Shown here piece by piece: positions 6,852 to 15,159 of a stretch of DNA of 64,000 nucleotides. Origin of the DNA: Thioalkalivibrio sp. ALMg11 (GTDB lineage Bacteria > Pseudomonadota > Gammaproteobacteria > Ectothiorhodospirales > Ectothiorhodospiraceae); NCBI RefSeq assembly GCF_000377905.1, contig NZ_KB898872.1:124001-188000 (forward strand), in the 5' to 3' direction. The notes below the pieces were generated by a model that worked only from the letters and a program-made list of their open reading frames with translations, searched no databases and was not told where the DNA came from. The translations under genes were made by a program, and so were the position numbers. Positions within the stretch are counted from its first letter, which is position 1; every line of letters starts with the position of its first letter.

Positions 6852-8642
6852 TCACCTCTGCTGATAGCGCAGTTTCACGAACGCGGCACGCCCCGGCTGG
6901 TTGTAGCCGCCCGCCGTCTCGTAGTCCTTGTCGAACACGTTCTGGACCGAAGCCTGAAGCTGCCATTCCGGATGGATCTGATAGCTCGCGCGTAGGTTCA
7001 GAAGGCCATAGCCAGACAGCTGTTCATCGTTGTTGGCATCGTTGTACGAGCGACTCTTCGCGATCACAGACCCCCCGACCGAGAAACTTTGGAACTGCCG
7101 ATCCAGATCGAAGCGGGCAGTTACCGGGGACCGGCGAGGAAGTTCATTGCCTGTTTCACGATCCTCTGCATTCAGAAGGGTCAACGAAGCGCGCGAAATC
7201 CAATCATAACGTTCGTATCCACCCTCCAACTCAAGCCCGGAAATCCTCGCTTCGTCGACGTTTTCAGGTGGCCAAACTGGAATCATTTTTTCCACTCTCG
7301 ATTGGAAAATCGAGGCATCCAGATACCCTTGATCAAAGCTAGCGCGAAGGCCTATTTCAGCCGTTTCGGACTCTTCTGCTTGAAGTTCTGGATCACCCGC
7401 CCCCGGCCAATACAGTTGGTTAAACGTAGGCGCATTGAAGGCCGTTCCATAAGACGCGCGCAGCCGTAGGATGTTGGTAGCCTGCATACCCCAGGCTACC
7501 TGCCCTGTCACCTTGTCGCCAAACTGTTCATTGTCGTCGTAACGCAAACTTCCCTCGAAATCATGGCGGCCCAAGCCAACCTGAATCACCGAGTATGCTC
7601 CAACGTTGTACCGAGAATCTTCAGCATAATCGGTGGTGCTATCCACCCGGTCTTCATACGCATCGATGCCGGCAATCAAGTAAACACGATCCGTTATCTC
7701 GAGATCGTTTCGCCAATCCACACCGTTGCGTTTGGTATCGAAGCGAGAAGAAAAAGCGCCTTCGTTGAAATTATCGTTCTCATCGCGACTGTGACTAACA
7801 CTGAATTCGGTATCCCAAAAAGGGGTTACAGGCACTCGCAAGCCACCACGAAGGGCGGCATGCCGAAAATCAGTTTCATCTTCAGTGCCGTCTATTTCGG
7901 TTCTACCCTCTGAATACAGCACATTACCGAAAACCTCGACTCCATTATCGAGCCGGTGCGAGACCTTGGTGGCAAGCGAGGTGTTGTCATAGCCATCGCG
8001 GTCTTCATCGCCCACACCGTCTTGGACGTTGATGCCGTCGGTATCGAAGTGGCTGACCGAGAAGCTGTAGTTCGTGTTATCGGTACCACCCGCTACGCCA
8101 ACGCCGACCTCCCACGTATTGAAACTACCGCCACCGAAAAATGCACTAACCTTCGGCGGCCCCTTGCGGCCTTCACGGGTGAAGACTTGCACAACCCCTC
8201 CGATCGCGTCGGAACCGTAGATACTGGTGCGCGGTCCGCGCACGATCTCCACGCGCTCGATCTCCTCCGGCGGCAGGAACTGCCAACTTGCCCCGCCACC
8301 CGTCGCAGAACCCATTCGAACTCCATCGACCAGCAACAGGGTGTGCCCAGAGCTCGACCCCCGGGTGAAGACGGAAGTGGTCTTCCCGAAGGCGCTGTTT
8401 TGGGAGGTCTCGATGCCGGCTCGCCCTTCCAGAAGATCGGTGAACTGACGTGGCTGCAGGCGTTCGATCTCTTCGCGGTCGATGATGGTCACCGAAGCGA
8501 GGGTCTGGTCCACCGTCTGTGCGATGCGCGTGGCGGTGACCTGGACGGTCTCCAGCGTCTGCGCTTCGTCGGTATCCGGCGTGTCCGCCAGAACGGGAGA
8601 AGTGGCCAGCAGGATGGCCGCGGAGAGTGCTGTGCGTTTCAT
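6852..8642 (-). CDS. btuB: TonB-dependent vitamin B12 outer-membrane receptor BtuB
   Basis: A 596-aa outer-membrane barrel protein that imports cobalamin using TonB energy. I start at the ATG at 8642, which gives a signal peptide ending A-D-T at about residue 19, rather than further upstream inside the leader. A TonB box-like E-T-V-Q-V-T-A-T-R follows near residues 29-37. The plug domain has V-D-G-V-R-M and the conserved R-V-E-I-V-R-G-P plus S-I-Y-G-S-D-A-I-G-G-V. The rest alternates beta strands with acidic Asn/Asp-rich loops suited to Ca2+ binding. The C-terminus ends Y-Q-Q-R rather than in the aromatic residue usual for barrel assembly. A cobalamin riboswitch sits in its 5' leader, which supports the substrate assignment strongly. 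Confidence 0.93.
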   Translation of the reverse strand: MKRTALSAAILLATSPVLADTPDTDEAQTLETVQVTATRIAQTVDQTLASVTIIDREEIERLQPRQFTDLLEGRAGIETSQNSAFGKTTSVFTRGSSSGHTLLLVDGVRMGSATGGGASWQFLPPEEIERVEIVRGPRTSIYGSDAIGGVVQVFTREGRKGPPKVSAFFGGGSFNTWEVGVGVAGGTDNTNYSFSVSHFDTDGINVQDGVGDEDRDGYDNTSLATKVSHRLDNGVEVFGNVLYSEGRTEIDGTEDETDFRHAALRGGLRVPVTPFWDTEFSVSHSRDENDNFNEGAFSSRFDTKRNGVDWRNDLEITDRVYLIAGIDAYEDRVDSTTDYAEDSRYNVGAYSVIQVGLGRHDFEGSLRYDDNEQFGDKVTGQVAWGMQATNILRLRASYGTAFNAPTFNQLYWPGAGDPELQAEESETAEIGLRASFDQGYLDASIFQSRVEKMIPVWPPENVDEARISGLELEGGYERYDWISRASLTLLNAEDRETGNELPRRSPVTARFDLDRQFQSFSVGGSVIAKSRSYNDANNDEQLSGYGLLNLRASYQIHPEWQLQASVQNVFDKDYETAGGYNQPGRAAFVKLRYQQR

Positions 8643-8799
8643 GTTTTTTGTTGTCTCCCGGCGAGCCGCCCGCACGCCGTTGATTCGTCGGGATCGCACA
8701 GACAGGGGGAGACAGACACGAGGGGGATCGGCCACGACCGGCGAACGGCCGGGCCCGATCATCCGCCTCGCATGCCCGCCGCATGCCGCGCGATCATTC

Positions 8800-8997
8800 C
8801 CTGGCCGGTCTCCGGACTGACGAGCGTTCCGGCGCGGCGCCTTCCCGAACCCAGGGTTCAGTGGCACTGGCCGCGACCATCAGAAACCGACGGGCGGTCT
8901 CTCGCTCGATCACCGTTGCGGGGGCAGCGTCGGATTCATCCCAGGGCCTTGCGGCCCGTCGGAGACTCACCGATCTTCCCGTTTAACCCGCCAAGCC
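8800..8997 (-). promoter_or_regulatory. Cobalamin (B12) riboswitch upstream of btuB
   Basis: On the minus strand the leader contains the conserved cobalamin aptamer blocks in the right order: GGGAA...CGGTG near 8982-8969, the GCTGCCCCCGCAACGG core at 8928-8913, a CCACTG...GGGAAGG segment near 8866-8842, and the B12 box AGTCCGGAGACCGGCC at 8818-8803. The outer ends can pair (CTTGGC near 8997-8992 with GCCAGG near 8805-8800) to close P1. About 157 nt separate the aptamer from the btuB ATG, leaving room for an expression platform. Binding of adenosylcobalamin is expected to shut off btuB and the genes behind it. The 478-bp gap between btuB and the next gene is otherwise empty. Confidence 0.95.
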
Positions 8998-9120
8998 GTG
9001 CTTGGTCGGGCACCGAGGAACGTAGCGAACCCTACACAGTTGGGCGCAAAATTACCAGCCGCTAACCCACCCGCCGCGCGATCCCGAAAGGAGCTACCCA
9101 AGTTCGCATGTCTGAACCAA

Positions 9121-11019
9121 TCATCGGCGGCGCCGTTCCTCGGCATACAGATAGCGGGTACCGCGTTTGAGCAGCAGCCCCCAGGTCTTGTCCTGCAGCA
9201 TGGCGTCGAACTCGGGCGAGCGCTCGGCACGCAACGCCACCGGGTGCGACTCGTCCCCGGGATGGGTCGCCAGCATATCCAGGCGCTCGCGGTTGGCCCC
9301 ATAGTGGCTGACCAGGAAGTCCCGCATGGAATCGCTCAATGGCAGGTGATAAATCCGCGTGAGGCGCATCGCCAGCCACTCGGCCATGCGCCCGAGATCC
9401 TGGCGGACCTTGCGCACCATCGCCGAGCCCAGGCCTGCCTTGGCATCCGCGCTCATGCCGACGTAGAGCCCGCCCAGATAGGCCGCGGGGTTCGCATAGA
9501 TCGCGCGCTGGATACTGGGGTTCGTAAGATCCACCAGCGGCTCCATGATCAGGGCGAGCTGGATCCCGATCCGCTTGGCGGTCTCCGCATCCAGCGCCGA
9601 GCCGCCAAAGTAGAACAGGTCTCCCTCGCGCTCGATCTTGTGTTCCTTGAGGAAAGAGCAGAAGTGGCTGGCCAGTTTCAGCTTCTGGTCGTCGGTCAGC
9701 TCGATCAGCTCCTCGCTCACCCGGATACCGCGCACGCTGCGCTTGAACCAGCGCTTCTCGCCCCGCTTCTCGACCTGCGCCCGACGCAGGGCCTCCCAGC
9801 GTTCCACCGCATTGGTGTAGCGGCTTTGCGACTGCATCAGGTGGTCGCGCGCCTCGCGCAAGTCCTCGACCCGGCGCAGGGCAAGACCGAGGAGCTGGCC
9901 GTCCGCAGAATTTTCCGAAGGTTCGAGATCCTCCAACCGCTGCACCGCCTCCAGCACCTGACGACCGAGGCTGACGATCGGCTCGCGCAGGGCCTGTGGA
10001 TCCAGACCCGACGCCTCGTGCTGGGATAGCAGGATGCCGAGCGAGCGCAGGCGGCTGACCACCCCGGCCTGGGCCACACGAAAGCGATTGCCCTGGGATT
10101 CCAGTCGGTCCAGGGCCGCCCCGAGTTGCCACCCCCCCGACCATTCGAAGCTCAGCCGCTTGATCTGACGTCCGTTCATCAGCTCGAAGGCGAGCACGAA
10201 GATCGCCTGCACATCGTCGAGGGTGCAGCGGACCAAGTCGTCAGCATCCGCGGCGGAGAACAGTCGATCCAGGAACTGGTCCACCCGGCGCACACCATCC
10301 TCCTGGGTCGGCGCCACGCCCTGCAGGCGGTCGCGCAGCAGATCGGCGACCTCCGGAGCCTCATGGTGCAGCTTCTCCAGCGCCGCGAGCCTGGAGTCGT
10401 CGGTCGCAGCCACCAGATCGCCCACGCGCGAGCGCAGGCCCAGGCGGCGATAGATCTCGATCTGCTCCGCGGCCGCCGCCAGGCTGGCATCGCCGGTCAT
10501 CTCGCGCACCGCGACCGCCACGGCCTCGGGTGCGATATCCACCTCGTGCAACAGGACTTGGGCCGCCTTCCGCCGGCGCATGTCCGGGGTCATCTCCCCC
10601 ATCGCCAGGTCGCGGGTGACGAACAGCAGATCCGGCAGCAAGTCGATGGTGTTGCGCAGCTGATCGCGCGAGCGCTCCTGGCGCTTGCCCCGTGTGGCGT
10701 CCGCCACGAAGCGCGCGACCAGGCCGATCACCCCGAACAGCAGGGTGTAAACGGCGAAGAAGATGAAGTTCTGTGCCGGGGCGGCGTGGCCGAAACCGAG
10801 GAAGTAGCCACCCTGCATCGCCAGGAACGTGACCGGCCCAGCGGCCCACAGCAACTGCAGGAAGTTCAGCGACCAGGGCACGCGCCGCGCGGTGGCAGCC
10901 ACCTCGGTAATGCGGCTACGCCCGGCCGCCTCGATCAGGACGTGTTCCTGTGACGGTCCGCCAGCCTGCGGGCTTTCCGGGCCCTGTGCCTCCCTGCGTT
11001 TACTAAAGCGACCGAACAC
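9121..11019 (-). CDS. Membrane protein of unknown function, 632 aa
   Basis: I do not recognise this protein. It starts at a GTG (11019) with a short basic N-terminus (F-G-R-F-S-K-R-R). Two membrane helices follow at about residues 49-77 and 84-108, then a large soluble part of about 500 aa that is mostly helical and rich in Leu, Arg and Glu. One stretch (residues 140-200) looks like a DnaJ/TerB-type helical bundle by its pattern of D-x-x-P-D-M-R-R and R-E-M-T-G-D, but I would not assign it. There is a single small Cys-containing segment. The stop lies 123 bp before the start of the riboswitch. It may share a promoter with neither neighbour: 131 bp separate it from cfa. Confidence 0.8.
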   Translation of the reverse strand: MFGRFSKRREAQGPESPQAGGPSQEHVLIEAAGRSRITEVAATARRVPWSLNFLQLLWAAGPVTFLAMQGGYFLGFGHAAPAQNFIFFAVYTLLFGVIGLVARFVADATRGKRQERSRDQLRNTIDLLPDLLFVTRDLAMGEMTPDMRRRKAAQVLLHEVDIAPEAVAVAVREMTGDASLAAAAEQIEIYRRLGLRSRVGDLVAATDDSRLAALEKLHHEAPEVADLLRDRLQGVAPTQEDGVRRVDQFLDRLFSAADADDLVRCTLDDVQAIFVLAFELMNGRQIKRLSFEWSGGWQLGAALDRLESQGNRFRVAQAGVVSRLRSLGILLSQHEASGLDPQALREPIVSLGRQVLEAVQRLEDLEPSENSADGQLLGLALRRVEDLREARDHLMQSQSRYTNAVERWEALRRAQVEKRGEKRWFKRSVRGIRVSEELIELTDDQKLKLASHFCSFLKEHKIEREGDLFYFGGSALDAETAKRIGIQLALIMEPLVDLTNPSIQRAIYANPAAYLGGLYVGMSADAKAGLGSAMVRKVRQDLGRMAEWLAMRLTRIYHLPLSDSMRDFLVSHYGANRERLDMLATHPGDESHPVALRAERSPEFDAMLQDKTWGLLLKRGTRYLYAEERRRR

Positions 11020-11150
11020 GCGCCCCTGCTCCGGAATGGATCGTTACTGCCGGCATGGCCGCAACGTCACCCCTAGTGTAGGGAAAGCGCACTCGGTTCG
11101 CGCGCATTTGGCGGTGCTTCGGGATCGGGCGGGAATCGATCCGCCTGCTC

Positions 11151-12389
11151 TCAGGCGGCGTCGTTGCGCGGCGCGCGGCCCTCCCCGGGCGGGGTGGAAA
11201 CGACGGCCGGGGCACCCTCACGATAAAGGTAGTCCCGGGTCAGCGGCACGGTATCCTGCTGCTTGGCGATCTGCACGTGGAAGACCACCTGATTCCACCA
11301 GCGGAAGGTGCCCTCGCAGCTGGCCAGGTAGAACTCCCACATGCGGCAGAAACGCTCATCGAAGCGCTCGACGGCCTCGGGCCGGATCTTCTGGAAGCGC
11401 TGATACCACTCGGCCAGTGTCTCGGCATAATGCAGGCGCCAGAACTCGATATCCGTGGTGTACAGCGGCGTGGGCTCCAGTGCCGCCATCACCTCGGACA
11501 AGGCGGGCGTATACCCGCCCGGGAAGATGTGCTTGCTCAACCAGGGGTTGGAGGTCGCCGGTGCCTCCTGACGTCCAATGGTGTGCAGCACCGCGATGCC
11601 TTCCGGCTTCAGCAGATCGTGCACGCGCTGGAAGAACGTCTCGTAGTTGGGCGTGCCCACATGCTCGAACATGCCGACGCTGACGATGCGGTCGTACTGG
11701 TCGTCGTGTTCGCGGTAGTCCTGATAGAGGAACCGCACCCGATCCTCGAGCCCCCGACGCTTGGCCTCGTCACGGGCAACCCGCAGCTGCTCCTTCGACA
11801 GCGTCACACCATCCACATGCACACCGGCATGCTCGGCGAGATGGAAGGCCAGCCCCCCCCAGCCGCAACCAACATCCAGCACCCGCATGCCCGGTTCCAG
11901 CATGAGCTTCTTGCGCAGCATCGCGCACTTGGCCTGCTGCGCCTCTTCCAGGCTCATGTCCGAGCGTTCGAAATAGGCGCAGCTGTAGAACATGCCCTCG
12001 TCCAGGAACTGGCGATAAAGCCACTCGTCAACATCGTAGTGATGAGCAATGTTCTGGTAGGAGCGCGCCACCTTGTTGCCCTGCTCGATCAGGGCCCGCA
12101 GCATGCGCACGGCGGGGTTGACCCGCTGCTTGAACATCGGCGCGAAGTTGCGCATGGCCACGTCGAGGAACACCTGCAAGCCCTCGGGGCCGGGCGACCA
12201 CAGGCCGTCCATGTACGTCTCGCCCAGCTGGAAGCCCGGGTCGCGTCCGATCTTGCGTAACGCCGCCTTATCATGCAGCTGCATCGTGATTTCCGGCGCG
12301 CCGCTCCCGAAGCGCTGCTCGCGGCCATCCGGATGCCGCAGCACAAAGGTCCCGTAGCGTATGTACCGTTCCAGTAACCGCTCGATCAT
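11151..12389 (-). CDS. cfa: Cyclopropane-fatty-acyl-phospholipid synthase
   Basis: A 412-aa SAM-dependent enzyme that methylenates cis double bonds of membrane phospholipid acyl chains, a response to stress in many gammaproteobacteria. The SAM site V-L-D-V-G-C-G-W-G-G is at about residues 170-179, followed by V-T-L-S-K-E-Q. The family's F-P-G-G-Y-T-P segment is near 289-295, and A-H-H-Y-D-V near 115-120. Length fits (E. coli Cfa is 382 aa). It is transcribed away from the FNR-type regulator next door, sharing a 282-bp divergent region. With fabA at 52.8 kb, it suggests unsaturated fatty acids made by the FabA route are the substrate. Confidence 0.93.
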   Translation of the reverse strand: MIERLLERYIRYGTFVLRHPDGREQRFGSGAPEITMQLHDKAALRKIGRDPGFQLGETYMDGLWSPGPEGLQVFLDVAMRNFAPMFKQRVNPAVRMLRALIEQGNKVARSYQNIAHHYDVDEWLYRQFLDEGMFYSCAYFERSDMSLEEAQQAKCAMLRKKLMLEPGMRVLDVGCGWGGLAFHLAEHAGVHVDGVTLSKEQLRVARDEAKRRGLEDRVRFLYQDYREHDDQYDRIVSVGMFEHVGTPNYETFFQRVHDLLKPEGIAVLHTIGRQEAPATSNPWLSKHIFPGGYTPALSEVMAALEPTPLYTTDIEFWRLHYAETLAEWYQRFQKIRPEAVERFDERFCRMWEFYLASCEGTFRWWNQVVFHVQIAKQQDTVPLTRDYLYREGAPAVVSTPPGEGRAPRNDAA

Positions 12390-12468
12390 CTCTACCCCTG
12401 TCCTTGTTCTATCGGTCGGGTCTCTCAGCCCTCACGTGTAATGCCGACCGTGATCGTGTCGCAGGCTC

Positions 12469-12481
12469 TAGACTCAGTCTA
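12469..12481. promoter_or_regulatory. 13-bp palindrome in the cfa/fnr divergent region
   Basis: TAGACT-C-AGTCTA is a perfect palindrome 80 bp upstream of the cfa ATG. The 282-bp region between cfa and the FNR-family gene is otherwise without a gene. The palindrome does not match the FNR consensus TTGAT-N4-ATCAA, so if it is an operator its protein is unknown. Confidence 0.3.
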
Positions 12482-12671
12482 ATTACCGATATAGCGCATT
12501 TCCACGCAGCCGTCGGGAAGACACCGAGCCATCTCGATGTGCGGCCCTGACCGACGGCAGAGCCTTTTGTAATCGCTTACAACTCATCGGGACAGTACCG
12601 CATTCCCGCCCCCGATGGCATACCCCGAAAATCGCTTTCCCCAACGCCGAAAAAACGGCTACCCTGCACGC

Positions 12672-13403
12672 ATGACGCTACGACCCACCCAAGCCTGCCA
12701 GCACTGCACCTTGCGCCAGCTCTGCCTGCCCATGGGCCTGCCCCAGGATGAACTCTGGCAACTCGACGAAATCGTCCAGCAACGTCGGCCCATCGCCAAG
12801 GGCGCGGCCCTGTTCACCATGGGGACCAAGTTCGAAGCGCTGTACGCGGTCCGTACCGGGGCACTGAAAACGGTGCTGATCTCCGATGACGGGACCGAAC
12901 AGATCACCGGCTTCGCGCTGGCCGGCGACCTGCTGGGGCTGGACGCGATCCACTCCGGCAAACACCCGGTCAGCGCCATTGCGCTGGAGTCCACCAGCGT
13001 CTGCGCCGTGCCCTACGGCCATGTCGACGACCTCGCCGGCCGCCTGCCGACCTTCCGCCAGCACATGATGAGCGTGATGAGTCAGGAACTGGCCCAGGAC
13101 GAAAGCCTGCACGCCTTGCTCGGCCAGCGCACCGCGGAACAGCGTCTGGCGACCTTCCTGATCGTCCTGTCGGAGCGCCATCGCGCCCGCGGCCTGTCCC
13201 CCGAGCGGTTCTACCTGCCCATGTCACGGGCAGACATCGCCAACCACCTGGGCCTGACCCAGGAGACCATCAGCCGCCTGTTTACTCAGCTGCGCAACCA
13301 GGGCGTGATCAACCTGCACACCCGGGATCTGGAGATCCTCCAGCCCGACGGCCTGCGCAACACGGCCGGCGTCACCTTCACCTCCGCCGCGAGCAGTGCC
13401 TGA
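12672..13403 (+). CDS. fnr: FNR/Anr-type oxygen-sensing transcription regulator
   Basis: A 243-aa Crp/Fnr-family regulator. The start at 12672 gives the FNR-type cysteine cluster C9-x2-C12-x5-C18, and a fourth cysteine at 111, the set that binds an oxygen-labile [4Fe-4S] cluster. A cyclic-nucleotide-like beta roll follows (about 40-125), then a long dimer helix and a helix-turn-helix with S-R-A-D-I-A-N-H-L-G-L-T-Q-E-T-I-S-R-L (about 190-208), whose E-x-x-S-R recognition residues match FNR. The frame is open further up to 12615, but the extra residues are not family-like. It probably switches genes for low-oxygen respiration. The next gene starts within its last codons. Confidence 0.93.
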   Translation: MTLRPTQACQHCTLRQLCLPMGLPQDELWQLDEIVQQRRPIAKGAALFTMGTKFEALYAVRTGALKTVLISDDGTEQITGFALAGDLLGLDAIHSGKHPVSAIALESTSVCAVPYGHVDDLAGRLPTFRQHMMSVMSQELAQDESLHALLGQRTAEQRLATFLIVLSERHRARGLSPERFYLPMSRADIANHLGLTQETISRLFTQLRNQGVINLHTRDLEILQPDGLRNTAGVTFTSAASSA

Positions 13404-13893
13404 ACCCGGACCCGAGCCGGAGCCAGGGGAAGACCCACTGGCCACAGACTTCGCCCCGTTCTGGGATTTCGCCGCCAGCCTCTGGGCCGACCCCGTCGCG
13501 CGCGAGTGCCTGATGCGCTGGCAGGACGATTTTGGCGTGGACGTGATGCTGGCGTTGTTTGCCCTGTGGTACCCGCAGCCCTTGAGCGCCCCGCAATGGC
13601 GGGCACTCCGGGAAACGGCCCGGCGCTGGCAGGCATCCTCCACCGAACGCCTCCGCGTACTGCGTCGGCAACTCCACACCCCCGAACGCGACACGCTCTA
13701 CCGCGCCGTACTGGCGCTGGAGCTGCAAAGCGAGCGCCTCGCTGGCCTGCAACTGCTTGCAGAGGCCCGACGCCAGACCGAACAGAGCACCGGGGCCAAC
13801 GCCATCGATCCCCAGCGCCGACTGCGCACCCTGTTCCCCGATCTACCGGATGCCGAGATCCGCGACGGAGTGCGCGCGTTTGCCGCGACCTGA
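13396..13893 (+). CDS. TIGR02444 family protein of unknown function
   Basis: A 165-aa protein that begins at a GTG (13396) overlapping the last codons of the FNR gene, implying translational coupling. After a Pro/Glu-rich leader it has the pattern W-D-F-A-A-S-L-W-A-D-P-V-A-R-E-C-L and G-V-D-V-M-L-A-L-F-A-L-W, which I recognise as the TIGR02444 (DUF2390) family of small helical proteins in gammaproteobacteria. Tryptophans and leucines dominate the first half; the second half is a charged helical segment. No catalytic motif is visible and no role is established. A structured repeat follows 43 bp after the stop. Confidence 0.75.
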   Translation: MPEPGPEPEPGEDPLATDFAPFWDFAASLWADPVARECLMRWQDDFGVDVMLALFALWYPQPLSAPQWRALRETARRWQASSTERLRVLRRQLHTPERDTLYRAVLALELQSERLAGLQLLAEARRQTEQSTGANAIDPQRRLRTLFPDLPDAEIRDGVRAFAAT

Positions 13894-13936
13894 CCGGCGC
13901 ATGCTGCACGCGAGGGCAGATTCCGGCTATGCTCTT

Positions 13937-14207
13937 AGGGAAACACTCATCCATGTACACGTTCGCGTTGGCACCCCAGGTTTTCCGAACCAAGGCGCGT
14001 CGTGCAGCAGGTAGTGGCTTCTACCTGCAAGCGGCGCAACGCAGGATCGGGGAACCTGGGGTGCCAACCCCGAAGGGGCTCGGCCGCTTTTGCGCGCGCA
14101 CGGCGTTGCGGTTCCCTTGTGCAGAGTGACTGCACGGCAGTCACCGCGCCTTGTTCGCGCCCAAAAGCGACTCGAGCGCGAACGTGTACATGGATGAGTG
14201 TTTCCCT
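13937..14207. mobile_element. Structured MITE-like repeat, copy 1 (31-bp perfect terminal inverted repeats)
   Basis: A 271-bp element between the TIGR02444 and DUF2058 genes. The ends are perfect inverted repeats of 31 bp beginning AGGGAAACACTCATCC. Flanking bases (TTA / TAA) are compatible with a TA target duplication. Inside are further inverted repeats: TTGGCACCCCAGGTT / AACCTGGGGTGCCAA, GCAGGTAG / CTACCTGC (14007-14014, 14021-14028), GTGACTGC / GCAGTCAC, and GCTTTTG / CAAAAGC, so almost the whole element can fold on itself. There is no transposase gene; the short open frames inside are not credible. A second copy at 63522-63791 is in the same orientation. It is either a non-autonomous transposon or a dispersed structured RNA/DNA element. 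Confidence 0.85.
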
Positions 14208-14235
14208 AACCCATTGACCGAACACGGCAGGATTC

Positions 14236-14805
14236 ATGTCGGAAGATCTGCGCAGTCAGCTCCTGAAGAAGGGGCTGGTGGACGAAAAACAGGTTCGCCA
14301 GGCCAAGTCGCAAAAGCACAAGGCCCAGAAAGGCAACGCGAAAAAGAAAAAGGACCGCAATACCGGTCCGGAGCCAGGCGTTGCCGAGGCGCGCAAGGCC
14401 GAGCAGGCTGAGCGTTCGCGACAGAAGAACCGCGAACAGCAGGAACGTGCCGAACGCCGGGCGCGCCACGCGCAGGTCCGCGAACTGGTGAGCACCCACC
14501 TGGCGCCAATCCCCACCGGCGATGCCGCTCTGGATTATCACTTCCAGCAGGGCGGGCAGATCCGCCACCTCCCGGTGACCGCCGACCTGCAAAAGCGCCT
14601 GGCCGATGGCCGCGCCGCGCTTGCCGGCCTGGATGTGCGCCCGGAAAAGGGGTTCCGGGTCATCCCGCGCGAGACCGCGGACCGCATTCGCGAGCGCGAT
14701 CCGGAATGGCCGCTAGTCATCCCCGCCGTGGACGACGCCGGGTCGGAAGCCGATCCGGACGATCCCTACAAGGACTACGTCGTACCCGACGACCTCATGT
14801 GGTGA
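14236..14805 (+). CDS. DUF2058 family protein (YaiL-like)
   Basis: A 189-aa protein with a very basic, Lys/Gln/Ala-rich N-terminal coiled coil (about residues 10-80, including K-K-K-K-D) and a compact acidic C-terminal domain ending Y-V-V-P-D-D-L-M-W. This two-part layout, with L-R-S-Q-L-L-K-K-G-L-V at the N-terminus, is the DUF2058 family (E. coli YaiL), sometimes called nucleoprotein or polynucleotide-associated. The basic part would suit nucleic-acid binding; no enzymatic activity is known to me. It begins 28 bp after the structured repeat, which may therefore contain or disturb its promoter. Confidence 0.85.
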   Translation: MSEDLRSQLLKKGLVDEKQVRQAKSQKHKAQKGNAKKKKDRNTGPEPGVAEARKAEQAERSRQKNREQQERAERRARHAQVRELVSTHLAPIPTGDAALDYHFQQGGQIRHLPVTADLQKRLADGRAALAGLDVRPEKGFRVIPRETADRIRERDPEWPLVIPAVDDAGSEADPDDPYKDYVVPDDLMW

Positions 14806-14844
14806 ATACCCCGTACGCAGCACAACCATCGAGCACTCACCGGC

Positions 14845-15066
14845 TCAGTCCGTCGATCGCTTGACGTCCGCTGCAGGCAGGCCGCTTTGCTGCGGGCGCC
14901 GCGCCTCGTCACTGGACATGTCCTGCGGCGTGATGCCGCCCTGCTCCAGACCCTGGGCGGGACCAGCCGACTCCTCCGGTCCGCCGCTGCCGCAACCCAG
15001 CGCCAGCAGGCCCACGGCCGTCAGCCCGATCACCAGGGGGGCGGCTCGCTGAATCTCTCGCATCAT
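14845..15066 (-). CDS. Small predicted lipoprotein, 73 aa
   Basis: Starting at either of two adjacent ATGs (15066 or 15063), the product has a basic N-terminus, a hydrophobic stretch and the lipobox L-A-L-G-C at about residue 22, so it should be lipidated and exported. The mature part (about 50 aa) is rich in Gly, Glu, Gln, Ser and Pro and looks unstructured. I do not recognise a family. The frame extends upstream to 15102, but that start would spoil the signal peptide. It lies downstream of arcC's stop on the same strand by about 90 bp and is convergent with the DUF2058 gene. Confidence 0.65.
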   Translation of the reverse strand: MMREIQRAAPLVIGLTAVGLLALGCGSGGPEESAGPAQGLEQGGITPQDMSSDEARRPQQSGLPAADVKRSTD

Positions 15067-15159
15067 GTTCACTCTTGTTCCATTTGTACTTGAAGCCTGC
15101 AAGTTCCGCGGCCGGCGCGCAAGGGCGAATGTAACGGCCAGGGGCTCCCTTCCAGGCCG

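Noticed and set aside
13957-14216. Short open frames inside both copies of the structured repeat
   Set aside because: They begin in the inverted-repeat ends, read on both strands and encode unrelated low-complexity peptides; the conserved feature is base pairing, not a protein.
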